A stretch of 64,000 bases of DNA from the NCBI RefSeq assembly GCF_000331305.1, contig NZ_KB217478.1:2694151-2758150 (forward strand), written 5' to 3'. The notes under the pieces were generated by a model that was not told the origin of the DNA, did not search any database, and saw only the letters and a program-made list of their open reading frames with translations. Made by a program: the position numbers and the translations under genes. Positions within the stretch are counted from its first letter, which is position 1; the number at the start of each line of letters is the position of its first letter. Of this stretch, positions 46,152 through 55,461 are shown in pieces. Source of the stretch: Calothrix sp. PCC 7103. Its GTDB lineage: Bacteria; Cyanobacteriota; Cyanobacteriia; Cyanobacteriales; Nostocaceae.

Positions 46152-46706
46152 ATGGATAAAAGTATGCTCCTGAATCGGTACGCGGCAGGGGAACGCGATT
46201 TTAACGGAATTATTTTACATTCCTTAAATCTTTCTGATATCGATTTAAGTGGTGCGAATTTAAATGGTGCTGACTTAAGTGGCGCCAACCTCAACCGTAC
46301 AAATCTGAGTGGTTGTGATTTAAGTCGGGCAAACTTAACAGACGCAGACCTAAATAATGCCAATTTAAGTGGTGCGAACTTGAGTGAAACAAATCTTATT
46401 GGTGCCAACTTAATTCACGCGAATATGGAAGCAACAAATCTTAGTCGCGCCGATTTGAGAAGTGCTAGCTTAGTTTTGGTCAATTTAGCGCGTGCCAACA
46501 TGAGCGAAGCAGAATTAAGTGGTACTGACTTAAGTGGCGCCAACCTCTTCCATGCCAATTTAACAGCCACAAACTTATATGAGGCAGAAATTATAGGTGC
46601 GGATTTAACAGGCGCCATTATTAGCGAAACAGAAATGAGCGCTGAAAAATCGCAAACAGGATTATCCCATAAATGGGTAACTTGGGCAGGTCAAAAAACA
46701 AGTTAA
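46152..46706 (+). CDS. Pentapeptide-repeat protein
   Basis: 184 residues. A 20-residue head (MDKSMLLNRYAAGERDFNGI) leads to about 25 consecutive A(D/N)LXX pentapeptides up to about residue 160 (GANLNGADLSGANLNRTNL and so on). Such repeats form a square right-handed beta helix. The tail EKSQTGLSHKWVTW is different. Cyanobacteria have many of these proteins; most have no known function. The repeat coding also gives long spurious frames on the opposite strand. Confidence 0.92.
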   Translation: MDKSMLLNRYAAGERDFNGIILHSLNLSDIDLSGANLNGADLSGANLNRTNLSGCDLSRANLTDADLNNANLSGANLSETNLIGANLIHANMEATNLSRADLRSASLVLVNLARANMSEAELSGTDLSGANLFHANLTATNLYEAEIIGADLTGAIISETEMSAEKSQTGLSHKWVTWAGQKTS

Positions 46707-46724
46707 GCACCTAGAACGTCCGGT

Positions 46725-46803
46725 GTGTGTCATGTAGGGTGCGTGAAAGCCTACACAAGTCTGAACCAAAACGCAAGATTATGTAGCTTTCACGTACCAC
46801 CCA
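46725..46803. repeat. GTAGGGTGCGTGAAAGC inverted repeat
   Basis: gtagggtgcgtgaaagcc and gctttcacgtaccaccc pair across about 40 bp in the gap after the pentapeptide gene. This is a further dispersed-type element with no second copy seen in the window. Confidence 0.5.
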
Positions 46804-46945
46804 CTTCAACACTCAATATACATTCGATAAGTTTTACAATATATTTTTTAACAACAAATTATAAATTTAAAATTAAAACAGCTTTATTTATGGTCCCCAG
46901 CAATGTAACGTTACAGATAACAAAAAATCGCTGAGGTTTTGAGTT

Positions 46946-47365
46946 ATGAAGGCTGCATCTATAATTGAGACGGCAGGACACCCGACAAACGACCAACTTT
47001 GTGCCATCGCCCGCACTTATATATTAGAAGAACACGCGCGCGTTGGCGATAGAATTTACTATTGGGACAACTGGAACATCTCGGTTGGCGCCAATAGTAG
47101 TGCTAGCGAACCAACACTCGATAATGATGCTTATTTTTGGGCGACAACATTATCGTGCGACATTACCGATATAAAAGTTTTAGAACGTAATGACTCACAG
47201 CAAGAATACTTAGTGACTGTAGCAGCAGATATTACGGTTGGCAGTGGCAGTCACTCAAACGGCGCCGAAGCAGAGAGTCAAGAAATAGAGTATGAAAAAC
47301 ATGTTTTCTTCTGCTACATCAAATCAATACAAGGAGACTATTTAGTTACCAGCGTTGAAGAATAG
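46946..47365 (+). CDS. Unknown soluble protein, 139 aa
   Basis: No signal peptide or membrane helix. The middle contains YWDNWNISVGANSSAS and the second half VTVAADITVGSGSHSNGAEA, then YEKHVFFCYIKSIQGDYLVT. The alternating pattern of the second half suggests a beta-sheet domain of the NTF2 or cystatin-like kind, but I recognise no family. The gene stands alone between a pentapeptide gene and an FAD oxidoreductase. Confidence 0.7.
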   Translation: MKAASIIETAGHPTNDQLCAIARTYILEEHARVGDRIYYWDNWNISVGANSSASEPTLDNDAYFWATTLSCDITDIKVLERNDSQQEYLVTVAADITVGSGSHSNGAEAESQEIEYEKHVFFCYIKSIQGDYLVTSVEE

Positions 47366-47525
47366 CTTTTGATTACAAGAGATGCTACACAATTTTGGCA
47401 TCTCTATAATTATTTCTTTAAAATACATAGCTACCAGCCTTAAGTTTAAGTTGTCATCCGGAATTGTATTGATTTGTTGTGTTGAATTTCTCTAGACGAT
47501 TAAAAAAATTATTGAGAAAATTCTT

Positions 47526-49118
47526 ATGCCAGGTACTAATACCACTAATACAATAACCCGCACATACGACATAATTGCTTTCGGTGATGAAGTTCCAGGC
47601 GTTTTAGCTTTGGTATGTGCTGCACGTGAGCATTTTCGTCGCACTAATAAATATCCACGTTCGTTATTGTTGTTCAAAGGTAATTCCCAATTAGGTATCG
47701 GTGGTCATTTGGTTCGTGGTGGCTTGTCTTATTTAGACCGCTCGGTTGTACCTCAAGCAATTCGCAGTCAATATGGTTTGGCTGTTTATGGAGATGAGTC
47801 GGATATATATAAAGAATTTTTAAAACGCACTGGTGTAGTTCAGGTGGCACTTGACCCTAAAAAAGGTGATGCGGTTTTGCGGGAAATGTTAAAGGAAATT
47901 AACGCGGATGTTCTTAGCGGTGTTGATATTGGATCGGTTATTAAACAGGGGCAAGCTATCACAGGTATTCGTCTGACTAAAGGTGAAACCTATATGGCGA
48001 AAATCTTTATTGACTCTACAGTCAACGCTGAACTAGCTGTTGCTGCTGGTGTAAGCAAGTTGAAGGGGTTTGAAACTTTTGGTTTACCAAATTCTGAGCT
48101 TTCAGTAACGCTGACTTTTGAAACTCAAGGTTTGAGTGTGCAAGCACTGAAGAATATTGAAATGCAGTATATGCTGCGTCTTGCTGATGTTAATGATGGC
48201 GAAGCACAAAGATGGATTAACATAGCAGCAGGTGGAGACCGTACACGCTTTTCTGAACTACAAGCTCCGTTTATCAATAATAAAAACGACCTCAATAAAA
48301 TTGCGCTGTATGCAGGTAGCGATTATATAGATGTTCGTAGCTTTGCACTTTCAATTGCTTACCACGCATTCCGAGGTACAGCATTATCACTAGACCAAAG
48401 CAGTGCTGTATTAGACAAAGGAAATATTGCCGTATTCCCTGACGGTAGAATGTCGTGGAACGCGCTACTATTTGACGTCAATGCCGACCAAGCTGAAGCA
48501 TTAGCTCGTGGTGATTCCAAACCCACACCTGAAATGTTCAAAGAAATGCAGCTATTAACTCAATGGTTTAAGGGTATCGGCGCCACTACCGTTACACCAG
48601 CACCAGAATTATACATCCGCCATGCAGGTAACGTTGAAGGTGCAGTTGACACACTAACAGGTGCCGAAATGCTCAAAGGAGGTGTGCCAGCATCTGAAGC
48701 ATTAGGTACATTTGGCTACCATTTTGATATCCGTGGAGGTATCGAAGGTCTCGGAGCGCGTGCATCTGAAAAAGGCTTAGGTGAAGTTAAATTAGACCCA
48801 CCACTATTTAATGTAGGCATTCAACACGCGGTATTAAAAAGCGTACCAAATATAGCAGTTATTAGCCCAGCATCAGGATTTGAAGGTTATGCATCCTCAG
48901 CAGGAAGAATTGTAGAATTCAATTGTGCAGTTGGACAAGGTATTGGTATAGCAGCAGCAATAGCAATGTTAAGCAACCGTAACCTCAACCAAATTTCAAA
49001 TAAAGAAGTGCATAATATCCTAACCAACACAGGCAAACTTTCAAAAATCTACGGTCAACCCGATGCACAGCAAGATATTGCCAGCTTAGACAATTTTGAG
49101 AATGCTTTAGCTGCGTAA
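47526..49118 (+). CDS. FAD-dependent oxidoreductase, copy 1
   Basis: 530 residues. The N-terminus YDIIAFGDEVPGVLALVCAA is a Rossmann-like start with a modified GxGxxG (GDEVPG). The family (FAD_oxidored-type) is seen from IFIDSTVNAELAVAAGV and the C-terminal flavin segment GRIVEFNCAVGQGIGIAAAI. No signal peptide. It shares clear homology along its length with the gene at 50365-51921, for example YPRSLLLFKG, YIRHAGN and GFEGYA. The substrate is unknown. A hairpin follows 15 bp after the stop. Confidence 0.82.
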   Translation: MPGTNTTNTITRTYDIIAFGDEVPGVLALVCAAREHFRRTNKYPRSLLLFKGNSQLGIGGHLVRGGLSYLDRSVVPQAIRSQYGLAVYGDESDIYKEFLKRTGVVQVALDPKKGDAVLREMLKEINADVLSGVDIGSVIKQGQAITGIRLTKGETYMAKIFIDSTVNAELAVAAGVSKLKGFETFGLPNSELSVTLTFETQGLSVQALKNIEMQYMLRLADVNDGEAQRWINIAAGGDRTRFSELQAPFINNKNDLNKIALYAGSDYIDVRSFALSIAYHAFRGTALSLDQSSAVLDKGNIAVFPDGRMSWNALLFDVNADQAEALARGDSKPTPEMFKEMQLLTQWFKGIGATTVTPAPELYIRHAGNVEGAVDTLTGAEMLKGGVPASEALGTFGYHFDIRGGIEGLGARASEKGLGEVKLDPPLFNVGIQHAVLKSVPNIAVISPASGFEGYASSAGRIVEFNCAVGQGIGIAAAIAMLSNRNLNQISNKEVHNILTNTGKLSKIYGQPDAQQDIASLDNFENALAA

Positions 49119-49132
49119 TTAAGTACTATTTG

Positions 49133-49162
49133 ATGGGACGGGCAAGGATGCCCATCCCACAA
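49133..49162. terminator. Hairpin between convergent genes (GGGCAAGGATGCCC family)
   Basis: atgggacgggcaaggatgcc followed by catcccacaat forms a stem with arms tgggac-ggca and tgcc-atccca. It lies between the stop of the first FAD oxidoreductase (49118) and that of the SH3 protein (49209). Bidirectional termination is likely. Confidence 0.55.
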
Positions 49163-49208
49163 TTGTAGGTTAATTTAATTTACAGATAAATTATAGATTC
49201 TCAAAAAA

Positions 49209-49550
49209 TTAACGGCGCCACATGTCAAACTTATCCTCAGAACATCCGTTAATAAACTGATTATTCACCCAACCATCTAAAGGTTTAGTGTCATCCTCTC
49301 CAATAACCCGTGCAGAAATTTTCACCCAACCACCTTTACGGTATAAAGCAATAACCCCATCTCCTCGATTCATTTTAGTCACAACTTTATAGCTTTTTCC
49401 AGGGCCAGTACGAATCATCACGTCGTTGCCTGTAATAAACGAACAAGTTCCAGATTGTTTAGCTTCGGTGCGTGCAGTGGAAGAGAAAGATGAACAGATA
49501 TTAATAATGAGCAAAGCTAAAGCAATTCTTAACAACTTAGTAAATGCCAT
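49209..49550 (-). CDS. Secreted bacterial SH3-domain protein
   Basis: 113 residues. A Sec signal peptide (KLLRIALALLIINICSSFSSTARTEA) precedes an SH3b domain (VMIRTGPGKSYKVVTKMNRGD; YRKGGWVKISA; GWVNNQFI). Two Cys residues may pair in the periplasm. Such domains usually bind peptidoglycan peptides. It is on the opposite strand between the two FAD oxidoreductase copies. Confidence 0.85.
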   Translation of the reverse strand: MAFTKLLRIALALLIINICSSFSSTARTEAKQSGTCSFITGNDVMIRTGPGKSYKVVTKMNRGDGVIALYRKGGWVKISARVIGEDDTKPLDGWVNNQFINGCSEDKFDMWRR

Positions 49551-50364
49551 TTTTATACCTCTTTTACAACTTTGTTGCTCACAATGCTAACCATAGTCAT
49601 AAAGGATGGATATTCGTACTTCCTCTGAATATTTTATGAAGATTGTGATATTCAGATTTGCTTTAGATTCTCGGTGAGAGCTAAAGTTGTCGGAAAGGGC
49701 GCCTGTGCAATACTGTATTTTATAGTTTATCTAAGGTGAAATTTCGCGGTTTTTTAAATGAAAGTGCCGTTTTCCTTAATAAAATTGCCTGTACATTAAA
49801 TTGCCGTCCGTTCTTGATACGCTTTTAGAGCCAAAATATAATCATGTTTTTAGCTATTAAATAAAGTTAGATAAAAATGATTATTAAAATTGATATTTTT
49901 CCTTGCTTAACTTAATTGCTTACACAAAAAAGCGGCGCCTAATACTACAAGGGATATGTTATTTGCAGGTTAGGCTCGCTTTTATCTCCAACTCTTTAAC
50001 TGAACATTGTGGGGTGGCTGTCCTCACCCGCATTTAGAATATGGAACGGGCAAGAATGCCCATTCCATAAGAACATTTATTGTTAAGATTTGTTAATATT
50101 TAATTTAGTGATTTGATTATAAAAAGTAACAATTTACACTAAATTGTTGCCGTTTATTAGAGATAGTTAGGCTTCGAGTGATATAGAACAGAGAACATAG
50201 CATTTAGCTGTTTAGTAATGATTAATACGCAAAAAAAATATTATCTAAGTACAGAATAAAGGCGCCGTAAAAAATCACCCTAGAAGGGTACCCATTTCGT
50301 ACTGAAAAATTAACAACACGTTGTTAATTGTGTACAGAGGGTATAAGTTCATGAGGGAATCACT
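49551..50364. other. Intergenic region upstream of FAD oxidoreductase copy 2
   Basis: About 810 bp without a credible gene. It holds an aagcggcgcctaat / aggctcgctt hairpin near 49930-49985, ggggtggctgtcctcacccg near 50011-50030 and a GGGCAAGAATGCCC hairpin at 50041-50068. It includes GGCGCC at 49699, 49935 and 50262 (approximate). The promoter of copy 2 is expected near its right end. Confidence 0.5.
50041..50068. repeat. GGGCAAGAATGCCC-family hairpin
   Basis: atggaacgggcaagaatgcc followed by cattccat is a perfect-armed copy of the element at 13365 and 49133. Confidence 0.65.
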
Positions 50365-51921
50365 ATGTATGGAGTAGAGGCATCTGCACCGTCAGGGAAT
50401 CGTAATTATGACATTATCTGTTTTGGCGATGAAGTTCCAGGGATATTAACGCTTATTTGTGCTGCACGAGAGTATTATCGTCGCACCAATAGCTATCCCC
50501 GTAGCTTGTTGTTGTTTAAAGGTAGTTCTAAATTAGGAGTTGGTGGGCATGTTGTTCGTTCTGGTTTGGCATATCTAGACCGTTCTTCGGTTCCTAATAC
50601 AATTCGGCAAGAGCGAAAGCTTGATATATTTGGTGACCCATGTGCTATTTACAAAGAACTTTTACAACGCACGGGGGTAGATCAAGTAGCACTTGACCCA
50701 AGTAAAACAGATTGGGTATTGCGCGAGATGTTGCGAGAGATACACGCTAATATTTTGAGTAGTGTTGAAATTAAATCGGTTATTAAAGAAGGGCAAAAGA
50801 TACTTGGTATTGAGTTAACTAAGGATGAAACTTATTTTGCTAAACATTTTATTGATAGCACTGTGAATGGGGAACTAGCGCTTTCTGCTGGTGTGAGAAA
50901 ATTTAAAGGATTTGAAAATATTGGTTTACCAGATTCTGAACTTGCTGTAACACTTGTCTTTGAAACCCAAGGTTTGAGTGTTGAACGATTACAAAATATT
51001 GAGTATCAATACTTACAGCGTTTTACAAACCTTCAAGATAAAGAAGCACAAGATCTAATCAATCTTGCTACGGGAGGAGATGCAAATTTTGCGAACCAGT
51101 TGAGAGCAGACTTGGTTGACAAAAAAGGCTATCTCAAGACGATGGCTGTAGGTAAAGATTATATAGATATTCGTAGCAAAGCCCTTTCTATTGCTTATCA
51201 TGCGTTTCGCGGTACTAAGTTAGATATTAATCTGAGTCCAGGAATTCTTGACAACGGTAATATTGCTTTGTTATCACGAGTGCGAATGTCGTGGAATGCT
51301 TTGCTGTTCGGCTTATCTGCCAACGAAGTTGAAAAACTTGCCCGCGCTAAAGCACAACCAACGCGAAAAATGCTCGATGAAATTTTATTTATTACCAGGT
51401 GGTTTCAATTGCTTGGCGCCAGTGAAGTCAAGCCAGCCAAAGAGGTTTATATTCGTCATGCAGGTAATATTACCGATGTAATTCAACCACTTACAGGCGC
51501 CGAAATGCTGTCAGGTGGTGTTCCAACACACGAAGCTATAGGCACTTTTGGCTATGACTTCGATGTTCGTGGTGGTATTGGTAGTTTTGGCGAACACCCT
51601 GTAAATAAAGGTTTTGGTAATTTGGCTTTGTTAACAACTCCTTTATTTAACATTGGCATTCAACACGCATTACTTAAGCATGTGCCAAATTTAGCTGTAG
51701 TGAGTCCGTGTTCAGGGTTTGAAGGTTACGCTTGCTTTGCAGGTCGAATTGTTGAGTTTAACTGTGGAGTTGGGCAGGGTGTAGGTATTGCCGCAGGTAT
51801 TGCATTAGCACAAGAACGTGAACTAAATGAAGTTTCAAACAAAGAAGTGCATGATGTACTGCAAAGCACTGGGCAACTTTCCCAAATATACGGCATTACT
51901 TACGAAGTAGCTGCCGCATAA
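50365..51921 (+). CDS. FAD-dependent oxidoreductase, copy 2
   Basis: 518 residues, paralogous over its full length to 47526-49118. Shared segments include YDII.FGDEVPG, FETQGLSV, SWNALLF, YIRHAGN, LTGAEML.GGVP and GFEGYA. The flavin motif near the C-terminus is GRIVEFNCGVGQGVGIAAGI. AGGGA precedes the ATG. The copies differ at many positions, so the duplication is not recent or the copies have specialised. The reaction is unknown. Confidence 0.82.
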   Translation: MYGVEASAPSGNRNYDIICFGDEVPGILTLICAAREYYRRTNSYPRSLLLFKGSSKLGVGGHVVRSGLAYLDRSSVPNTIRQERKLDIFGDPCAIYKELLQRTGVDQVALDPSKTDWVLREMLREIHANILSSVEIKSVIKEGQKILGIELTKDETYFAKHFIDSTVNGELALSAGVRKFKGFENIGLPDSELAVTLVFETQGLSVERLQNIEYQYLQRFTNLQDKEAQDLINLATGGDANFANQLRADLVDKKGYLKTMAVGKDYIDIRSKALSIAYHAFRGTKLDINLSPGILDNGNIALLSRVRMSWNALLFGLSANEVEKLARAKAQPTRKMLDEILFITRWFQLLGASEVKPAKEVYIRHAGNITDVIQPLTGAEMLSGGVPTHEAIGTFGYDFDVRGGIGSFGEHPVNKGFGNLALLTTPLFNIGIQHALLKHVPNLAVVSPCSGFEGYACFAGRIVEFNCGVGQGVGIAAGIALAQERELNEVSNKEVHDVLQSTGQLSQIYGITYEVAAA

Positions 51922-51932
51922 GGGTTGTACAC

Positions 51933-51966
51933 AGGAACCGGGTTTTTCGGTAGAAACCCGGTTTCT
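51933..51966. repeat. AGAAACCCGGTTTCT repeat after FAD oxidoreductase copy 2
   Basis: aggaaccgggttt and agaaacccggtttct are separated by a few bases and can form a hairpin just after the stop at 51921. It may end this transcript and that of the convergent lipoprotein gene. Confidence 0.65.
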
Positions 51967-51977
51967 AGTTTCTAAAG

Positions 51978-52478
51978 TTAATTGGAAACTTGCTGAAGCG
52001 GACTTATAAAAGTCCATGTATTGTCAGATTTCCGAATTGTCCATCCTGTAACTTGATACTCTTCATTGCCTTTTACGTAAACAATCTCAGTTCTATTCTG
52101 TTCTAAGGATGCGGGCAAACCTTCACATGCTTTGACGGCGATTTTTTCGTAGTTATTATTTTTATCTAGAGAAAAGTAGTCAATTTTAGTTTTATCTTTA
52201 TTTGACTTAATAATTTCAGTGTAATCTTGGTCTATAAGCTTAGACTCTGTGCTAGCTGGAAAGTAGTAATAAGTATTTGATGCTGCATTTTTATCTTTGG
52301 AGTATACCTTACAAGCAAAAAAACCACCATGTGGCTCTACTCTCACAGGTTTAAGCGATTGCGGGTTTTGAGCAAAATTCGAGTCAGCGGCGCCAGAATT
52401 TGTTGAACATCCAAATAAATATGTAGATATAGATATTGATAGAGAACTCAATAGTAATATTTTATGCCAATTATTCAT
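51978..52478 (-). CDS. Lipoprotein of unknown function
   Basis: 166 residues from the ATG at 52476-52478 (MNNWHKILLLSSLSISIST). This gives a compact signal with lipobox YLFGC; an in-frame ATG at 52523 adds 15 polar residues that do not fit a signal. The mature part has Lys/Asn/Tyr-rich segments and two Cys residues (GGFFACKVY; VKACEGLP) that may form a disulphide. No family recognised. Confidence 0.75.
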   Translation of the reverse strand: MNNWHKILLLSSLSISISTYLFGCSTNSGAADSNFAQNPQSLKPVRVEPHGGFFACKVYSKDKNAASNTYYYFPASTESKLIDQDYTEIIKSNKDKTKIDYFSLDKNNNYEKIAVKACEGLPASLEQNRTEIVYVKGNEEYQVTGWTIRKSDNTWTFISPLQQVSN

Positions 52479-52768
52479 AAATTGTTGATACAAGCTACAG
52501 TACGTTTTGCTTGAAATCCCCATAAATCAAGGAAATGCATCTTACTTATGCAAGATTATCATTGAATAAGGGGGTATGATGTAATACTTGACTTGGGTCT
52601 AAGTATTCACTCACCAATGTGACGACGTACTATTAAAGCTTGTTTCCCTAAATTTACGCAAGCAATTACGATACAGGTAGCTAATAACCTGCTTGAGTTT
52701 GACTGAAACTCATAAAATGCAAGCCTCTGCTTCAAGTATGGTGTAAATACGTTGTGCATTTTAATGCA

Positions 52769-53350
52769 TTAATACTCATAGTCAGGTAAATACTTATTTT
52801 TGAAAATCTTTCGCAGCTTACCAAGCGCACGCGACCCTCTTTTTCGCAACGCTTCTGTAGTAACTTCAGCTCCATTTGCTGATAATTTTCTCGCGATATC
52901 TTGCCATGAAAGTTGACGATAATATCGCATTATCAATAATTTTCTGTCTTCAAAGTCTAACTCTTTCAATGCTTGATTCAAGTGTTTATAAGCTTCAGTG
53001 TCTTGACTAGATTGCTGCAAACGTTCATCTGGTAAAAATTCTTCAAAGTCAAAGTTTTGATTATCTATAATTCGACATCGAGTTTCTTCTCTACTTATTT
53101 CATTGATAATGTGTAAACCAGTTGTACGTAACCAAGGAATAAGCTTGTAAACTTTTTTACCTGTGGATTCAGCTTTTGATAAGCGTGAGATAGCTTCATT
53201 AAGAATTTCATCAGGTTCATGTTTACCTAATAGCCCATATTGCCTAAGACGCAGACGGTAAAAGTTGCGTAGAACTAACTGTAATTCTTTGCTATTCAAC
53301 TCTGGAAAATGATTTTCAAACGATTTTTTAACTGCACCTACTTGTGACAT
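52769..53350 (-). CDS. ECF-like sigma factor, module A
   Basis: 193 residues. Region 2-like part: LVLRNFYRLRLRQYG, PDEILNEAISRLSKA and WLRTTGLHIINEISREE. Region 4-like part: LLIMRYYRQLSWQDIARKL and the recognition helix region LRKRGSRALGKLRKIF. Size and layout fit an ECF-type or minimal sigma-70 protein. It is clearly paralogous to the gene at 54649-55239. It follows the helical gene at 53641-54333 on the same strand after 290 bp. The target promoters are unknown. Confidence 0.82.
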   Translation of the reverse strand: MSQVGAVKKSFENHFPELNSKELQLVLRNFYRLRLRQYGLLGKHEPDEILNEAISRLSKAESTGKKVYKLIPWLRTTGLHIINEISREETRCRIIDNQNFDFEEFLPDERLQQSSQDTEAYKHLNQALKELDFEDRKLLIMRYYRQLSWQDIARKLSANGAEVTTEALRKRGSRALGKLRKIFKNKYLPDYEY

Positions 53351-53640
53351 ACTGCTGATTCCTGGTTACGGTAGACAATATCACAAGGGTTGAAAAATTG
53401 TAAGTAACGCATTATAAACGAATATATGGGTGTATGACACAATCAATTGAAATCGCGTTACAAGCTTTTTCGCTATCCTTGCTACAAATTAATGACTTAC
53501 TGCTTGCTTATGTGACATAATTACCTATAGGAGTGTTGTTTTTTCGTCTTTAAGCAAGCAGGAAACCGATTTTAACCTGTTTAATAAAAGCAGTTTGGCT
53601 TGTTGTCGGTGTTTATTTGATTTATGTCCTACCCAAAATA

Positions 53641-54333
53641 TTATTCATCAGATAATCTCTGTTCAAGGTACTTAATAAAAATCTCCTTAAACCTTTTTGT
53701 TATACTATTCTCTTCGGAAGCATTAGTCTCTGTTATCCCTGCTTCCTCAGCAATTGCTGCGTCAATTTGGTTAATAAAATCGTCTAGTTGAGGGTCAAAT
53801 TGAGCAAGTTCTAAAATTAATAGCATTCGTTTTGCATCACTATCTGTAAGATTTGGTAATGAAGAAAGTCGATAGTACTCTTGCATTAACCATAACAGTT
53901 CTTCATCTATTTCTTGCAGTTTTGAATATAAAGCATTATTCACGTTTAAATTACAGTTATTTATCAATTTTGAAAGCAAATTTTTCATCTGTCTTCTTTC
54001 TTTAACTTCATGTTCCAATTGAAATAGTAAATGAGTATTATTATTGGCTTCATATAATAGCTCTTTTAAATCTATACTGGAATAATTAGTTTTGATTTTA
54101 CGACAGACTCTACTTGATGCAATTGTTAACTTCTGATTTATGTTTTGAGCTTGAGTTTTATTTCGCTCTGTATCTTCGATGAGTATTTGTAATATAGTAC
54201 TCAGTCTTACTATTGATATATGGCATTGCGAATTACTTGCCATGACTGTATTCTGCCAAGCATCATACTCTTGCAGGTCATTGAACAGGTTCTGTCCAGG
54301 TGTGATACGTGGGTCAAATTCTTCAAATATCAT
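53641..54333 (-). CDS. Helical partner protein, module A
   Basis: 230 residues, soluble, nearly all helical by composition. The C-terminal part has EYYRLSSLPNLTDSDAKRML followed by LILELAQFDPQLDDFINQID, a segment also found in the module B protein at 55462-55860. The N-terminal 120 residues are absent from module B. No zinc or membrane anchor of classic anti-sigma factors is seen. An anti-sigma or adaptor role is inferred only from its repeated pairing with a sigma-like gene. Confidence 0.7.
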   Translation of the reverse strand: MIFEEFDPRITPGQNLFNDLQEYDAWQNTVMASNSQCHISIVRLSTILQILIEDTERNKTQAQNINQKLTIASSRVCRKIKTNYSSIDLKELLYEANNNTHLLFQLEHEVKERRQMKNLLSKLINNCNLNVNNALYSKLQEIDEELLWLMQEYYRLSSLPNLTDSDAKRMLLILELAQFDPQLDDFINQIDAAIAEEAGITETNASEENSITKRFKEIFIKYLEQRLSDE

Positions 54334-54648
54334 TAACTTAGATTTCCTAACTCTCCGTTTGTTAATGATTTTATAGATATAAATGTGACCTTGATTTAGA
54401 TACTTTATTGTAAAGTTTATAAAAGTAAATTATAAAATTATTATATAGGGAGCAGTTAAATGACAAAATCCATTTTACTGAATTCACAAATACCAAGAAT
54501 TGAGAAGGCAGTATAAGTATAATTTCCTAGCCTGTGACGTATACTGCCAGGAGAATGAAAATCACACTACGTTATTTCACTAAATTCAAAAACTGAAATA
54601 TTGTTTTGGTGATTCTTACTACCTAATTTTGACAAATTATTAAGATTT
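54334..54648. other. Intergenic region between modules A and B
   Basis: 315 bp. A stem of ggcagtata (54507-54515) and tatactgcc (about 54539-54547) spans a 23-nt loop. On the plus strand a GGGAG followed by an ATG at 54460 opens an 18-codon frame ending at 54516, partly inside the stem. No other feature is visible. Confidence 0.45.
54460..54516 (+). CDS. Possible 18-aa leader-type peptide
   Basis: ATG at 54460 with AGGGAG 7-8 nt upstream and a TATATA 10 bp before that; the peptide is MTKSILLNSQIPRIEKAV. Its end overlaps an inverted repeat (54507-54547), which is the arrangement of a leader peptide with a stem-loop, but no gene follows on this strand. It may be chance. Confidence 0.15.
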   Translation: MTKSILLNSQIPRIEKAV

Positions 54649-55239
54649 TTATACATCTAGTTTGTCTGGGGGTAACAAGCGCATTTTATCTCGATATATT
54701 TTTCTTAGACACTTAAGAACACGAGAACCTCGTTGCCGCAGTGTTGGTACTGAAATACTTTCACCTCGACTTGCATAAAGTTGCGCGATTTCATTCCAAG
54801 ACATATTATCGTAAAAACGCATTACTAGGAGTTCGCGTTCGCTAGCTTGTAAATGTAGTATACTCTTACCAAGTAGTTGATAAGTTTCTTCGGTTTCAAG
54901 TTGTTCAACTCCGATAGTGTGAGAATTCTGGATGTAAACTGATTTGGATGATGTTTCATTCACATCTATATTAAGAGTTGTAAACTTGCTTTCATGGCGC
55001 CGCAACTCTAAGATATAAAAGAAGCCAGTTGTTTTTAACCAGGCTTCTTGGTTATAAATATTTTTACCCATTTTGAGCGCATATTCGAGACGAAGTACTG
55101 CTTCTGAAAGAATTTCTTCTGGTTGATAACGACCCTTTAATCCAACTTGAGCCAAACGTAAACGAAAGAATACAACTAATCTTGCGTACATTTGTTTTAG
55201 TGGTTTATGTAAAGAGTGGTTCGGTGTGAATCCAAGCAT
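54649..55239 (-). CDS. ECF-like sigma factor, module B
   Basis: 196 residues. FFRLRLAQVGLKGRYQPEEI, LSEAVLRLEYALKMGKN and WLKTTGFFYILELRRHE match the region 2 part of module A, and LLVMRFYDNMSWNEIAQLY with LRQRGSRVLKCLRKIY match region 4. A linker of about 35 residues is Ser/Thr/Asn-rich. GAGAGGGA precedes the ATG, so it should be well translated. It follows the helical protein of module B after 221 bp that contains a terminator. Confidence 0.82.
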   Translation of the reverse strand: MLGFTPNHSLHKPLKQMYARLVVFFRLRLAQVGLKGRYQPEEILSEAVLRLEYALKMGKNIYNQEAWLKTTGFFYILELRRHESKFTTLNIDVNETSSKSVYIQNSHTIGVEQLETEETYQLLGKSILHLQASERELLVMRFYDNMSWNEIAQLYASRGESISVPTLRQRGSRVLKCLRKIYRDKMRLLPPDKLDV

Positions 55240-55372
55240 CGGGATTTCCCTCTCAAAAATAAATTTTTATAGGAAAAAAATACCCACACATATCTCTCGT
55301 GATAGTGTCTATTTAAAAATGAAGATATTCGATAATTTGTGACAAACTGAACTTAGGTAATAAGCTAAAAAT

Positions 55373-55393
55373 CCAGCTTTGCAACAAAGCTGG
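55373..55393 (-). terminator. Intrinsic terminator inside module B
   Basis: On the minus strand CCAGCTTTG and CAAAGCTGG form a perfect 9-bp stem with a 3-nt loop, followed by ATTTTTAG. It lies about 70 bp past the stop of the helical protein and before the sigma gene, so the two genes of module B are probably transcribed separately or by attenuated read-through. Confidence 0.75.
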
Positions 55394-55461
55394 TTATTTC
55401 AGAACTATTTAGGTGCCTTTATAGTACTTATGCTTAAAAATAGTACTTGCGTTTGTCAACA

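Noticed and set aside
46115-46618. Long frames on the minus strand opposite the pentapeptide gene
   Set aside because: They are by-products of the regular ADLXX codons; their Leu/Lys/Phe/Ala-repeating composition and lack of ribosome binding sites argue against a real gene.
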